DNA of 64,000 nucleotides from Hypomesus transpacificus (GCF_021917145.1 NW_025813744.1:45001-109000), one strand, 5' to 3'. Shown: positions 49,001-59,594, numbered from the stretch's first letter. The notes: generated from the sequence alone by a model not told the origin. A program made the numbers and translations.

Positions 49001-52000
49001 GAACAATACTTGGAATGCTGAAGCAGCATTCCAACAATAAAGATTCCAAGAATGTTATATTATTGTTGGAATGCTGAAGCAGCATTCCAACAATAATATG
49101 TGAGATTACAATGGTTGTGCCCTTGCCGAAGGCAAGGCACACCCAATTATCTCCAGATGTCTTTACATGTAATATTCCATGTGCTTCTCTTTACTAATGT
49201 AGAGTAGGTAGTGGTAGGGTGTCCTTACAGCTGGTTGCTATAGATCCAATTTCTTGTTCAGATTCTGGTGTTCATATGTCTGATTCTCACTGTCTCTCAT
49301 CTCTCTTCATTTACAGCATCGATCATTCATGAGAAGGGTAAGTGATATCCAGTTTATCATTATACGATGATGTTGAAGCACATATTTCATGGTAGAACAG
49401 CTGTGCAGCGTTGTGGAACTGTCAGAAGGATTCCTGCAGAGTGGATTTAACTGCACTGTCAGGACAGGAGACTGTTCAGGAATGTCTCCTCTTGTTCAGC
49501 TGTTATTAGAACACTGATAAAGACCTTGATATCTTGATCTCATACAGAGTTGGAGGGGTAGTTACATGTACATGGTTGTTACAAAGCATGAAGAACAGTG
49601 ATGTACTGCTGTATCTCTTCATATCAGTATCTCTGGTCTGACCACAAATGGGACCGAAAGCCTCATTTAAAATCTCCAGTCTTTCCATTCATATCTCTGT
49701 GCTGCCCCCTACTGTTCACACTGGTAGTTCTTGACTGAGGAGTAGGGTCAGGACTGTTTAGTGTCGTCATCAGAGGGACAGTAGGTAGTGGTAGGGTGTC
49801 CTTACAGCTGGTCACTATAGATCCAAGTTCTTATACAGATGCTGGTGTTCATATGTCTGATGTTCTCACTGTCTCTCTTCTCAATTCATTTACAGATCAG
49901 CTCAATCGTGAGAAATGTAAGTATTATCCTGTTTATCACTGTACGATGATGTTGAAGCACAACTGTCACGGTAGAACAGTTTTGTAATGTGGTGGAACTG
50001 TCAGAAGGATTCCTGCAGAGTGGACATAACTGCACTGTCAGGACAGAAAAACAATATTCATTATCTCTAGATGTAATATTCTACGTGCTTCTATTCACTA
50101 GAGTACAGTAGGTAGTGATAAGGTGCCCTTACAGCTGGTCACTATAGATCCAAGTTCTTGTACAGATTCTGTTATTCATATATCTGATTCCCACTGTCTT
50201 CTCACTTCATTCATAGATACAACTACTGATCAGAAGGGTAAGTGATATCCAGTTTATCACTATATGATGATGTTGAAGCACAACTGTCATGGTAGATCAG
50301 CTGTGCAGCATGGTGGAACTGTCAGAAGGATTCCTGCAGAGTGGATTTAACTGCACTGTCAGGACAGGAGACTGTTCAGGAATGTCTCCTCTTGTTCAGC
50401 TGTTATTAGAACACTGATAAAGATCTTGATAACTTGATGTCATACAGAGTTGAAGAGGTTGTCAGCACAATGTTAGATGTACATGGTTGTTACCAAGCAT
50501 GAAAAACAGTGATGTACTGCTGTATCTCTTCATATCAGTATTCCTGGTCTGACCATAAATAGGGAGTATCATATACCTGCAAAGCCGGAGAGCTGCAGTT
50601 TCAGGACTATAGTTTCAGGACCACAGTTCTAGGACCCTCATTTTATCTGACAGCGCCACCTAGCTAGTTGGATAAACATGGACCAGAACAAGATAATCAG
50701 TATTTTGCTGTGCTGCCCCCTACTGTTCACACCATTCATTATATTCTCAGTCTTACATGCATTTGTATTTCTTAAAGAAAATATAGTTAAGTTTATATAA
50801 TATTCTGTACAGCTTAGCATACAATATGCCCACTGTTAGTAGCTACCTAAGAGGGTAATCAGGGTGTAGGTAGTCAGGGTGTAGGTAGACAGGGTGTAGG
50901 TAGTCAGGGTGTAGGTAGTCAGAGTGTAGGTAGACAGGGTGTAGGTAGGCAGGGTGTAGGTAGGCAGGATGTAGATACCTGTGGAGGGTAGTTAGGGTGT
51001 AGGTAGTCAGGCTGGTGGTAGTCAGGGTGGAGGTAGTCAGAGTGTAGGTAGTCAGGGTGTAGGTAGTCAGGGTGTAGGTAGTCAGGGTGTAGGTAGTCAG
51101 AGTGTAGGTAGTCAGGGTGTAGGTAGTCAGGGTGTAGGTAGTCAGAGTGTAGGTAGTCAGGGTGTAGGTAGTCAGGGTGTAGGTAGTCAGGGTGTAGGTA
51201 GTCAGAGTGTAGGTAGTCAGGGTGTAGGTAGTCAGGGTGTAGGTAGTCAGGGTGTAGGTAGTCAGGGTGTAGGTAGTCAGAGTGTAGGTAGTCAGGGTGT
51301 AGGTAGTCAGGGTGTAGGTAGTCAGGGTGTAGGTAGTCAGGGTGTAGGTAGTCATGGTGTAGGTAGTCAGGGTGTAGGTAGTCAGGGTGTAGGTAGTTAG
51401 GGAGTAGGTAGTCAGGGTGTAGGTAGTCAGGGTGTAGGTAGTCAGGGTGTAGGTAGTCAGAGTGTAGGTAGTCAGGGTGTAGGTAGTCAGGGTGTAGGTA
51501 GTCAGGGTGTAGGTAGTCATGGTGTAGGTAGGTGTGGAGGGTAGTCAGGGTGGTGCAGGATGGGTGAGGACAGAACATTGTCAGGCTGTAACCCTGAGAT
51601 CTAGTGACCTCAGTCATGCATCTGTCTGTATCTACAGAAACCCTTTCAGAACAGCTGGGTGAGTAGAAACCTTGGAGTGAAGGGAAACATAATGTTTGTG
51701 TGAATGTGCTTGTATAATACAGCTTGAATCATAATTATAACTTGTCTAAAGTTGTCTTCCCTACTGATGCTGTGTTTGAACACATCTTGTTCTTTACTCA
51801 GATCTGGTAAACACAAGGGGGTGCCAAGGTAAATATACAGCATGGTAGTCTAATGTAATGACTGGTGCTATTGTTTGTGTAAAATAGAAGGCAGCATGTC
51901 ATTATGTTGTCAATGTAGAGATAAATCAAATGTATAGATATGTTTAATTAATCAAAACTGTATATTTCAGATTATGAAGTCGTCAGACGTCATGCAGGTC

Positions 52001-55000
52001 AGTGTGGTCAGTGTCTGTGTTCTGAGTGATTCTCAGTGTGCAGACGTGAGACCTGGACGAGACCTGCATGCAGCCCCTGCATGCAGCCCCTGCATGCAGC
52101 CCCTGCATGCAGCCCCTGCATGCAGCCCCTGACCCTGGTTTTTTTCCCGGCTAATTAACAAAGCTTCATAAAAACCTTCGCTCTCAACAATACTTAAGGG
52201 TAGCATATCCATCTCGATGGACTTGCAGATCCGTTGGGTAATTTTCTCTGCTCGTTGTGCATCGCAGCTCCTCCGTGCTAACACAGAGAGCAGGATGCAC
52301 CGCCACTAACCAGGGTTGGATGTAGGCTACGTTCTTCAAATGGTAGGCTACATCATTTGAGTCGTGGAGGAGTTGTATTTATACTCAGCTTTGCAGTGTT
52401 GGCAGTGAACAAACACATTTTTAAGTCAAAATGGTCTCACGCTACACTTCGCCGTGACCTCTTCATGTTTACTTTTGAAATACATGAAAACTCGCCGGCA
52501 TTCCTTCAAGGCTCACACTACGCAAACAGAACACGTATTAGTTTTATCGATGAACAAATAATGTCATCGACTAAATTCTTAATGAGCGATAATCGATCGT
52601 CGATTAATTATGCCCATCCCTACTATGTAGGCTACATAACATTTTTGCATCTCCCTAAAGCATGACTGGAAAGTTCAGAAATTGTCAAATGTGTGTTAAA
52701 ACCTGTAGTCTTCCACAGATCACATCCTTAGGATGTAAGCTTGTAAGATGGTTGAATCAGTTTCCCTAAATGGCACAGCCAAAAAATGAATCAGCCATGT
52801 ACTACCAATAGTACATTTATTATGCATGGGCAGCATACTAATTTGGAGAGAAACGTGTCTCTTGTCTCATTAGATAAGATCCTGAGGGTATAAGCTTTCA
52901 GATGATATATGGTTTTAATGGTTAAATCAGTTTTGCCTTCATGTTACAGACTAACATGTAGCAATGAAATTCTGCGAGTTGCCAAAATTACAAGTTGAGA
53001 AATCTTGTTTAATTTGGAAGACAATTCTGAAAGAATTTTTACTCTTTTTTTTTCAGTCATTTGAACAACTAGCATGTTAGCTAACGTTAACTCCAAATTA
53101 GCTCACGGTTCTTATGGCAATAAAAAAAAAACACCAGCATATTTTTTTTGCTACTTGGAAAAAACATCCTTGTCATCTCTTTCTCCCTGAAACAGACGCC
53201 TAGGTCTGAACACGGCCAAAAGCACAATATTTCAGACCCAGATTAAGAAATCAACTAAAGCTGTTCCACTTGTAATGGGTAAATAAAGTATGGTATTGCC
53301 TAGTGCTAGATGTAGGTAAAAAGTTTGTTTATCTAGCTAGCTATAATCATAATGTTAGCAGAAGGATCTTTGTGACTTAACTAATGCAATTATAGTCAGA
53401 GAATGTCTCATAAGGGTGCTTTGGCCACTGAAGGGAAAACTGGGCAACTTTGACTTACTTTCCTCTTCCTCGAAAAAAAAACTCATGTCCATCTCGTCTG
53501 TGGAACAGTCATGTCTGAAGTGCTAGTTGCAAGCGTGATGCGTTGATCAAAGAGTATGGGAGTTGAATCTGCGTGCGTGATGCTGTTTTTCTAGAAAACG
53601 TGGAGTGGAATTCTATTGCTATGGGTATTTTCCCTACTGATAAAGTGGAACGGATTTGATTGTGAAGCAATGGAAAGATCGCTGGACTAGTAGACCAGTC
53701 ATGTACTAATATTTTGATCGCAAATGTGGGGGGGTCCAAACAACTTTTTTTTAAGTGAGGGGGACATAACCCCCCCCAAGTTACATTGTGGCGACGCCCA
53801 TGCTAATACCTACCACCTCTCTCTTAGGCCTCTGTTTTCAAAACTAAATCTAGTCAGAGATAGAAACTTTCCTTGTGTTCCAGCTTATAATACTCAGCAC
53901 CAGTAGGACTTACAGGGGTCCTAACAACAGGGGAAATAACTTCAGTGTCACCTTTCAAAAGAGACCATTTACATGCATGTACTCCAAATGGTTCAACAAC
54001 AGCTTTTAATGTACTTTGGGTATGTTGTTTAGGCGTTTTCAGGCACATTTAACAGGACTATTAAAAGGTTAAACAATTAAAATGCTAAGTTTCATAATGG
54101 ATTAAAGATCGATATGCTCAGTTTAATAATGGGACACGCAAACATTTGCTGATAACACAAGCCCCTTGATAACGTAAAGTGATCAATAATGGGAGACGGA
54201 TGCCGGAGCTAAAATGTAGTGTGTTCAAATGCTTCTTCATATTTGTAGTATTTTCTCCCTTCGAAATATACTTTTTACACGCGTTACAAGTGGCGTTGTT
54301 GTCATTTTGTTGTGTGAAATATAACCAAACTTTAGAACGCTTCTTCCTAGTTGCCATATTTGCTGCAGTCTGAATAAACTATAAAAGTTTGCGCATGTGC
54401 AACGGCACAGACAATCGTTAACAGAATCGTTAAGGAATTTTGCTAACGATTCCAAGGAATCAATTCACTGGGAACCGGTTCTAAACAAGAACCGGTTCTC
54501 GATACCCATCCCTAGTTCATAGTGTATGTTTCTAGGTGTATGATGGTGTTCATGTGTTCATAGTGTATGTTTGTAGGTGTATGAGGGTGTTCATGTGTTC
54601 ATAATGTATGTTTCTAGGTGTATGAGGGTGTTCATGTGTTCATAGTGTATGTTTCTAGGTGTATGAGGGTGTTCATGTGTTCACCATGGTGTGTTTCTCT
54701 CCACAGTGGATGTGACTCTAGACCCTGATACTGCACATCCCAGACTCATCCTGTCTAATGGTGGGAAACAAGTGAGTAATGGAAGTAAACAGGCTCTTCC
54801 TAACAAACCAGAGAGGTATAGTAGAAGTCATAATGTCCTTGGAAAGCAGCGCTTTTCCTCAGGCAGGTTCTACTATGAGGTGCGGGTCAAAAACAAGACT
54901 GAGTGGCATTTAGGAGTAGCTAAAGAGACCTGCCAGAGGAACGGGGAAAATATTGGTTTTAGACCGAATTGTGGATACTGGACTATCAGACTGAAGGAAG

Positions 55001-55242
55001 ATAAATACCTGGCTCTGACTAAAGTCGAAGTCCACCTCCACCTGAGCCAGGAGCCCCAGAAGGTGGGGGTGTTTGTGGACTATGAGGAGGGCATGGTGTC
55101 CTTCTACAATGTGGAGGCCAAGTGTCGTATCTTCTCTTTCACTGGCTGTGCGTTCACTGAGACACTTTATCCATTCTTCAGCCCTGCTCTTCCAGGTAAC
55201 TCTGGTGAGAACTCCGCTGCTCTGATTATCTGTCCTGTGTAG
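40043..55242 (+). CDS. Butyrophilin-like gene (Ig, transmembrane, heptad exons, B30.2/SPRY)
   Basis: Exons: signal peptide 40043-40109 (MMLTLPGCVFWIILLLLHTA); IgV 40221-40571 (broken); IgC 40674-40958 (VLLCETQGWYPEPEVVWLDS... NLFNCRV); transmembrane 41394-41510 (VPVAVVLGVCVVGLAMAICV then KRQRHK); 42201-42224; six 21-nt exons; two 27-nt exons; PRY-SPRY 54707-55242. All junctions are phase 1. Without the IgV exon the joined frame is open for 402 residues. Butyrophilins are type I immune-regulatory membrane proteins whose cytosolic B30.2 can sense ligands. The intact exons suggest either an IgV-less expressed protein or a young pseudogene. Introns hold minisatellites (41640-42140, 50850-51545) and a 6-kb insertion (43.1-49.1 kb). 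Another copy begins at 63993, so this is probably a tandem family. Confidence 0.8.
40221..40571 (+). pseudogene. Disrupted IgV exon of the butyrophilin-like gene
   Basis: From the signal exon the frame reads FDIITPTNKILAEAGDTIIL then hits TGA at 40316-40318. The Ig-like reading resumes one base out of register (ENMIVEWVRDGRFVHRYKDG) and contains TAG at 40381-40383. It continues to GTDEGSYNCSVMS, and a second shift near 40555 restores the exit frame (LVDVK). The first disulfide cysteine (normally in LPC) is missing. Exon length is 351, a multiple of three. Confidence 0.85.
41080..41390. other. Intron with a possible mobile-element remnant
   Basis: AATCAGAATCAGAATGGGAT then TCATTTGCCATGAAAGTTTG resembles a widely dispersed fish repeat. 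AT-rich, no coding signal. Confidence 0.35.
41640..42140. repeat. 28-bp minisatellite, about 18 copies
   Basis: The unit GACCTCTACAGAGTCATGTT then CTATATCT occurs in the intron between the transmembrane exon and the exon at 42201; a few copies lack ACAGA or carry GTGATCT. Confidence 0.95.
43560..43760. repeat. Roughly 90-bp direct duplication
   Basis: TGTGTAGTGCACTTTCAGTT then CAT(C/G)AAGT and CTTCCTAAAG recur about 90 bases apart, amid AAGTATACTT-rich DNA from 43410. Confidence 0.7.
43900..45497 (+). mobile_element. L2-type LINE, 5'-truncated, with reverse-transcriptase C-terminal half
   Basis: YADDTKLYLSFPPTDPG (43962 onward) holds the reverse-transcriptase YADD motif. The following residues (MTEHHLQLNLAKTE, NLGVTMDDELSL, LVLSKLDYCNSLLAGLP, then PLLISLHWLPI, APDYIKSLL and FKKRLKTHLF) are the usual C-terminal part of L2-clade proteins, ending at TAG near 45099. 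The 3'UTR ends GGAAGTCGCTTTGGATAGAA then GCGTCCGCTAAATGC. A 34-bp tandem array interrupts the protein. Confidence 0.85.
44410..44752 (+). repeat. 34-bp tandem array inside the L2 coding region, ten copies
   Basis: The unit CGCAGCGGCCCGCCTGGTCT then ACAATCTACCCAGA is present ten times at the RT-tail motif NAAARLVYNLPR. Because 34 is not a multiple of three, successive units appear in all three frames. Confidence 0.95.
45500..46840. other. AT-rich repeat-like DNA, no gene
   Basis: No coding or RNA signal. Short TTAGCAACATTAGCAATAAC motifs near 46160-46190. Confidence 0.4.
46840..49000. other. Low-complexity AGCTGAA-rich DNA, no gene
   Basis: Many GCTGAAATT and GGAAGCTGAACTGCATCA-type repeats (two copies of the latter near 47258 and 47370). 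No plausible exon seen. Confidence 0.4.
49057..49099. repeat. Perfect 20-bp-stem hairpin at the insertion's right end
   Basis: ATTATTGTTGGAATGCTG, loop AAG, then CAGCATTCCAACAATAAT, extended by two further pairs. A shorter imperfect copy lies at about 49010-49040. Confidence 0.9.
50850..51545. repeat. 15-bp minisatellite, about 45 copies
   Basis: The unit AGTCAGGGTGTAGGT, with GAGTG and CATGG variants, fills the intron before the sixth heptad exon. The 225-residue minus-strand frame (TTYTL repeated) and its 232-residue overlap are by-products of a period divisible by three. Confidence 0.97.
52066..52130. repeat. 13-bp repeat, five copies
   Basis: Five copies of GCATGCAGCCCCT just downstream of the second 27-nt exon. 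The following 52.3-53.7 kb is AT-rich intron with a hAT-like end (CGATTAATTATGCCCATCCC near 52600) and no coding signal. Confidence 0.9.
53805..54514 (-). mobile_element. Truncated hAT-type element with a BED finger
   Basis: Homologous to 55570-56487, sharing GGCCTCTGTTTTCAAAAC, AAAGAGACCATTTACATGCA and the terminal GATACCCATCCCTA. The other end is missing. On the minus strand (54357 downward) a BED-type zinc finger reads MATRKKRSKVWLYFTQQNDN, CNACKKYISKG, TTNMKKHLNTLH. Confidence 0.8.
54515..54690. repeat. About 44-bp tandem repeat before the B30.2 exon
   Basis: Four copies containing GTGTTCATAGTGTATGTTTC then TAGGTGTATGAGG, ending about 17 bases from the exon acceptor at 54706. Confidence 0.9.
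54707..55242 (+). CDS. PRY-SPRY (B30.2) terminal exon of the butyrophilin-like gene
   Basis: It encodes about 178 residues. PRY: VDVTLDPDTAHPRLILSNGG; then RFSSGRFYYEVRV, WHLGVAKETC, GYWTIRL, the core SPRY motif VGVFVDYEEGMVSFYNVE, and YPFFSPALPG, ending ALIICPV and TAG at 55240. All three hallmark B30.2 motifs (LDP, W..EV-type, LDYE..SFYN-type) are present, and the exon has no disruption. It is the last coding exon. The domain is cytosolic in butyrophilins; TRIM and NLR-B30.2 proteins in fish use the same fold. Nearby phase-1 heptad exons tie it to the butyrophilin gene. Confidence 0.9.
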
Positions 55243-55373
55243 ACGATGTTCAACCTGAGTCCCCTCACCGGTCTGAATCTCAAGCAGTTGAATCTGATTC
55301 AGCTCAACTGTCTGAGGGCCTCATTTACTAACAGGATTGCGCCCATTTCAGGTGTGAAATAGCGGGTAAAGAC

Positions 55374-56487
55374 TAGGGATGAGTATTGATAAGATTTTAA
55401 CAATTCCGATTCCTTATCAATTCCTGCTTATTGATTAGATTCCTTATCGATTCTCTTGTTGATTCTCCCCTCTACAGCCAACTAGGTCTGTGCGTCCTGC
55501 ACCCCCGCCCCCACACACACACTTGCTTGTTCTAAACACATTTCTTAAACTGGCTTTGAAATGAGCTTACACCTACCACCTCTAGGCCTCTTTAGGCCTC
55601 TGTTTTCAAAACAAAATCTAGTCGAAGATAGAAACTTTCAGTTTCCTTGTGTTCAAGCTTCTATAACTCAACACCAGTAGGACTGACAGGGGTCCCAACA
55701 ACCGGGGACATAACTTCAGTGTCACCTTTCAAAAGAGACCATTTACATGCATGTACTCCAAATGGTTCAACAACAGCTTTCAATGTACTTTGGGTATGTT
55801 GTTTAGGCGTTTTCAGGCACATTTAACAGGACTATTAAAAGGTTAAAAAATTAAAATGCTAACTTTAATTATGGATTAAAAAATCGATATGCTCAGTTAA
55901 ATAATGGGACAAGCGAACGTTTGCTGATAACACACGCCCCCCGATAATGTGAAGTGATCAATAATGGGAGCCTAATGCCGGGAGCTAAAATGTATGCTTC
56001 AAACGACGGGACAGAAAATAACTTGATCGACTACACACAATAAAGGCAAATTGTTTCACACAGTAGCAAGTGGTTGTGATCACTTTTGAGCAGTTTAGCT
56101 CTACCTTAGATAGTTAGAGATGAAGCGCGAACGTTAGCTGCGCTGCTGCATGCCTCCAACACATGACGTTCCAGTAACTTCACTCCATGCTGTGTGTTCA
56201 AATGCTTCTTGATATTTGTAGTATTTCCTCCTTCCGACAAAATAGACTTTTTACACGCGTTACAAGCGTTGTGGTCATTTTGGCATGTGAAATATAACCA
56301 AACTTTAGAACGCTTCTTCCTAGTTGCCATGTTTGCTGCAGTCTGAATAAACTATAAAAGTTTGCGCATGCGCAACGGCACAGAGAATAGTTAACAGAAT
56401 CGTTAATTCATTTTGCTAACGATTCCAAGGAATCGATTCACTGGGAACCAGTTCTAAACAAGAACCGGTTCTCGATACCCATCCCTA
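55374..56487 (-). mobile_element. hAT-type element with perfect 8-bp target duplication
   Basis: 1114 bases flanked by GTAAAGAC on both sides (55366-55373 and 56488-56495). The ends are TAGGGATGAGTATTGAT and, in reverse, TAGGGATGGGTATCGAG. A BED finger (MATRKKRSKVWLYFTCQNDH; CNACKKSI; HLNTQH) is encoded on the minus strand from 56330. No hAT dimerisation domain or full transposase is present, so it is non-autonomous. It sits 131 bases after the butyrophilin stop. Confidence 0.92.
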
Positions 56488-56499
56488 GTAAAGACATAA

Positions 56500-57600
56500 C
56501 ACCGTATTTACAAAGGCAGCGCACTTGAGTAAAAACGCAGATTACCGCTGCTTGGAGGGTATAAGGGAGAGTGGGTGTGTAGCCTATTTTTTGTAGCTCC
56601 TGTTCGCTGAACTTATTTTTTTTCTTTTCCTCGAATCACCTATGGTGGCAGTAACATGCAGGCGATTTTTACCGTCTTTTAACGGCGCGCTAATTCACAC
56701 TAATGGGCGCTGATTGCCCAACGAGGATCTGGTTTGATAAATACCACGCAAAAGGCGGAAATACACCGTCCGCTATTTGCGGTTGGGCAAAGGCGCAAAT
56801 TAAGCTGCGGTCACAATGTGAGTAAATGAGGCCCTGAATCTCAAGCAGTTGAATCTGATTCAGCTCACCTGTCTGAATCTCAAGCAGTTGAATAAGATTC
56901 AGCTCACCTGTCATTGCTCGATCAAGGTCAGCAGTCAATAGGTGCGTTCGACATGGACTGCGGCTGCATGAAACGACCGGCGAGAGTAGCCGCTTGCAGT
57001 CGGGGAGGAGTTGAAAACGGTGAAGTTGGACATTCCAGCTTCTCGTGGTTTGCTGCGTTGATGTCAGTCATGGCCGATCAAGCGCTGTTTGCTTACTTTA
57101 CTTTATTTATAATTAAACTTAGTCTTTCCGTTAGTGAAGAGGCTGACTAAAACCCTTTCTTCAACACATTTTTTATTTAATTAAACTTTTTTGAGCGTTG
57201 GTGAAACTGAAGGTGTCCGAATATTACAAAACACTAACACCGAATATTACAAAGTTGTCGTGTGTGAGTCTGGCCAATCATGAGCTGTGTCGTCACTTGA
57301 ACCCGTGCAGTTCCTCTTGAGAAAATGCGCTTGGCTACACAGCCGGCAGTTCTCTAAACAATCTCACGGTACTTTGATGGCGACGTCACAGTGACGTATG
57401 CTCGGCGCCGTCTCAAGTCGGACAAAAAGTATAACCAGAATTCACTGTTTCAAGTCAGCCGCCTGCAGCCGGCTGCAGCGCCGCATGAAGTTGGGTCATG
57501 TCGAACACACCTATTACTAAATCAAGGTCACCAATCTGAATCCAGTAAAGAAATAAACGAGTCAGTGTCTTTACTGGAGCAGTCGGCTTCTTATAAAGTG
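56500..57600. other. Intergenic DNA, no gene recognised
   Basis: Contains two to three copies of TCTGAATCTCAAGCAGTTGA then ATCTGATTCAGCTCACCTGT (55273, 56832, 56871 region); otherwise unclassified. Confidence 0.5.
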
Positions 57601-57601
57601 T

Positions 57602-58128
57602 GATGTTTGTTAGAGCTTGTTAGCAGGACAGTGTGTTAGAGCTTGTTAGCAGGACAGTGTGTAACAGCTTGTTAGCAGGTCAGTGTTAGAGCTTGTTAGC
57701 ATGTCAGTGTGTAACAGCTTGTTAGCAGGACAGTGTGTTACAGCTTGTTAGCAGGTCAGTGTGTTAGAGCTTGTTAGCAGGACAGTGTGTTAGAGCTTGT
57801 TAGCAGGACCGTGTGTTACAGCTTGTTAGCAGGTCAGTGTGTTACAGCTTGTTAGCAGGACAGTGTGTTAGAGCTTGTTAGCAGGACAGTGTGTTACAGC
57901 TTGTTAGCAGGTCAGTGTGTTGCAGCTTGTTAGCCGGACAGTGTGTTACAGCTTGTTAGCAGGTCAGTGTGTTACAGCTTGTTAGCCGGACTGTGTTTTA
58001 GAGCTTGTTAGCAGGACAGTGTTAGAGCTTGTTAGCAGGTCAGTGTGTTAGAGCTTGTTAGCAGGACAGTGTGTTAGAGCTTGTTAGCAGGACAGTGTGT
58101 TAGAGCTTGTTAGCAGGACAGTGTGTTA
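57602..58128. repeat. 26-bp minisatellite, about 20 copies
   Basis: Unit GTTAGAGCTTGTTAGCAGGA then CAGTGT, with GTTACAGC and GGTCAG variants alternating. Confidence 0.95.
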
Positions 58129-58129
58129 G

Positions 58130-59510
58130 TAAATACATGAATGTAAAGACCACGTTCCCTCCTCCTGGGTCTCTACTGTGTTTGCATCACAGACCTCTAT
58201 CCTGTCCAAACCATCCTCATGTTTTATATACATGGTTTCATTTATGGAGGATGAATGTTACATTTCTGTTGATAAATGTATAGTGTTTGTATTTTCACTT
58301 TATTCTATGGTTTAATAATAATTTTCTTACAGCTCCCATACAGTATTGTATAGATCATGTATAGTACTGTATGGATCATGAACTGTATTGTATGGATCAT
58401 GTACCATATATGTTTTTTTTTTTTTGGTTTTGGGAAAAAAACGTTTTAAAAGTTTTACTAAATATTCAAAACAAAATAAGGTTCGGGAGAAAAAGTTTCA
58501 AAATGTAAAAAAAACATTTTCCCAAAAAGATTTAAAAAAAAGATTTTCCCAAATAGATTTAAAGAAAAGATTTTGCTTCAATGATGAGTATTTCAGTACT
58601 ATACTCTACTATACTCTGCTGTACTCTACTGTACTCTACTCTACTAACCTTTATCGTCTGTTGAAGGTCCTAAAGGAGCCTTTGTTTTAATGGACTTTGG
58701 AGAAATGATGAATAAACCAAAAAAGAGTGATGCTTATTAGAAAACATTTGCATTAAAGATGTTTCTGACTTTTTTGCATACGTATATCAAGGTTTGCATA
58801 AAAGTTTTTGAATTTGCTTGCATACATATATTAAGTTTTGCATTAAAACATTTTAGAATTCATTTGCATACATATATTAAGTTTTGCATTAAAACATTTT
58901 AGAATTTGTTTGCATAAATATATTAAGTTTTGCATTTAAATGTTTTATCTCTTGCATACGCATATTAAGTTAGTAGATAAAATTGTGCATTGGCAAATAT
59001 TTTTTTAGGAAATGGCTTGCATATGTTTTAACATATGTTAGAAATAGCTTGCAAAATCTTTTCAGGTCTTTTTTTTGTTTTACCTTGAATTCAAAATACT
59101 TTGTAGATGTGCATTTTAAACAGATCAGTTATAACTATTGACTGCTAAAAAGTTTGAAGCAGAATGTATCGGTTTGCAGAGGATGTGGTAAAAAAAAAAT
59201 ATATAAAGAAATTGAGGGAACACTAAAATAACACACCCTAGATCTGAATGAATGAAATAATCGAATTAAAAACTTTTTTCTTTACATAGTTGAATTGCAC
59301 AACAGCATGTAAAATTGATTGTCAGTGTTGCTTCCTAAGTGGCCAGTTTGATGTGACAGAAGTGTGATTGACTTGGAGTTACATTGTGTTGTTTAAGTGT
59401 TCCCCGATTAACAAATGTGTCATCAGTATTGAAGCATATAAAAATGATACGTAGGTCAATATGATACAGTTTCTCGTCTGATATACACTTAAATATTACA
59501 ATAAACATTT
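58130..59510. other. AT-rich DNA, possible distal 3'UTR, no gene recognised
   Basis: Contains three copies of a TTGCATACATATATTAAGTT then TTGCATTAAAACATTTTAGA block (58750-58960) and an AATAAA at 59500-59505. Confidence 0.4.
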
Positions 59511-59519
59511 AAAAAGACA

Positions 59520-59594
59520 GTCGTTGACCGTCCTTCCTTGTGAGCCCCCCTCCCGGATCTGAGAGACACACACAGCGCCACACGCCGAGAACAA
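59520..59594 (+). other. Possible untranslated first exon
   Basis: GC-rich segment ending CGAGAACAAG/GTGAGT, a strong donor. No start codon or downstream partner exon was found. Confidence 0.2.

Larger units (their letters stand above)
43136..49144. mobile_element. About 6-kb composite insertion between heptad exons 2 and 3
   Basis: Intron sequence shared by the heptad modules (CAGAAAAACAATATTAATTA then TCTCCAGATG) is continuous at 42745-42775 but interrupted here. It stops at AACAATATTAA (43135) and resumes at AATTATCTCCAGATG (49145). The insert ends share a GGGTGTGC(C)TTGC motif in opposite orientation, near 43172 and 49128-49143. Inside are an L2 fragment (43.95-45.5 kb), AT-rich repeats, AGCTGAA-rich DNA (47.1-49.0 kb) and hairpins at its right end. 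Confidence 0.6.
42599..51997 (+). other. Series of 21-nt heptad exons and two 27-nt exons
   Basis: Seven-residue exons, all phase 1 with AG/GT borders: 42599-42619 (ETLISEK), 42930-42950 (DKLIHEK), 49317-49337 (ASIIHEK), 49896-49916 (DQLNREK), 50217-50237 (TTTDQK core), 51638-51658 (ETLSEQL). They are followed by nine-residue exons 51802-51828 (DLVNTRGCQ) and 51971-51997 (DYEVVRRHA). Butyrophilins are known for such heptad exons, which encode a juxtamembrane coiled coil. The first five share the same flanking intron sequence (GTAAGTGATATCCAGTTTAT downstream; CCTTACAGCTGGTC upstream), so they arose by tandem duplication of one exon-plus-intron module. Confidence 0.85.

Noticed and set aside
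50843..51617. 225- and 232-residue minus-strand frames with (TTYTL)n and (HPDYL)n
   Set aside because: The 15-bp array has a period divisible by three, so stop-free frames are expected; composition and lack of any flanking domain argue against a gene.
52570..52622. Third complete hAT element (end CGATTAATTATGCCCATCCC)
   Set aside because: Only one end is recognisable; no matching opposite end or convincing target duplication was found.
54118..54357. Host ZBED gene
   Set aside because: The BED finger lies inside a hAT-type element that has a second copy nearby; no further exons.
57391..57603. 70-residue open frame
   Set aside because: Short, no domain, in repeat-like intergenic DNA.
58388..58690. 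100-residue frame rich in Lys and Phe
   Set aside because: Arises from poly-T and AAAAGATTTTCCC-type repeats; no domain or splice support.
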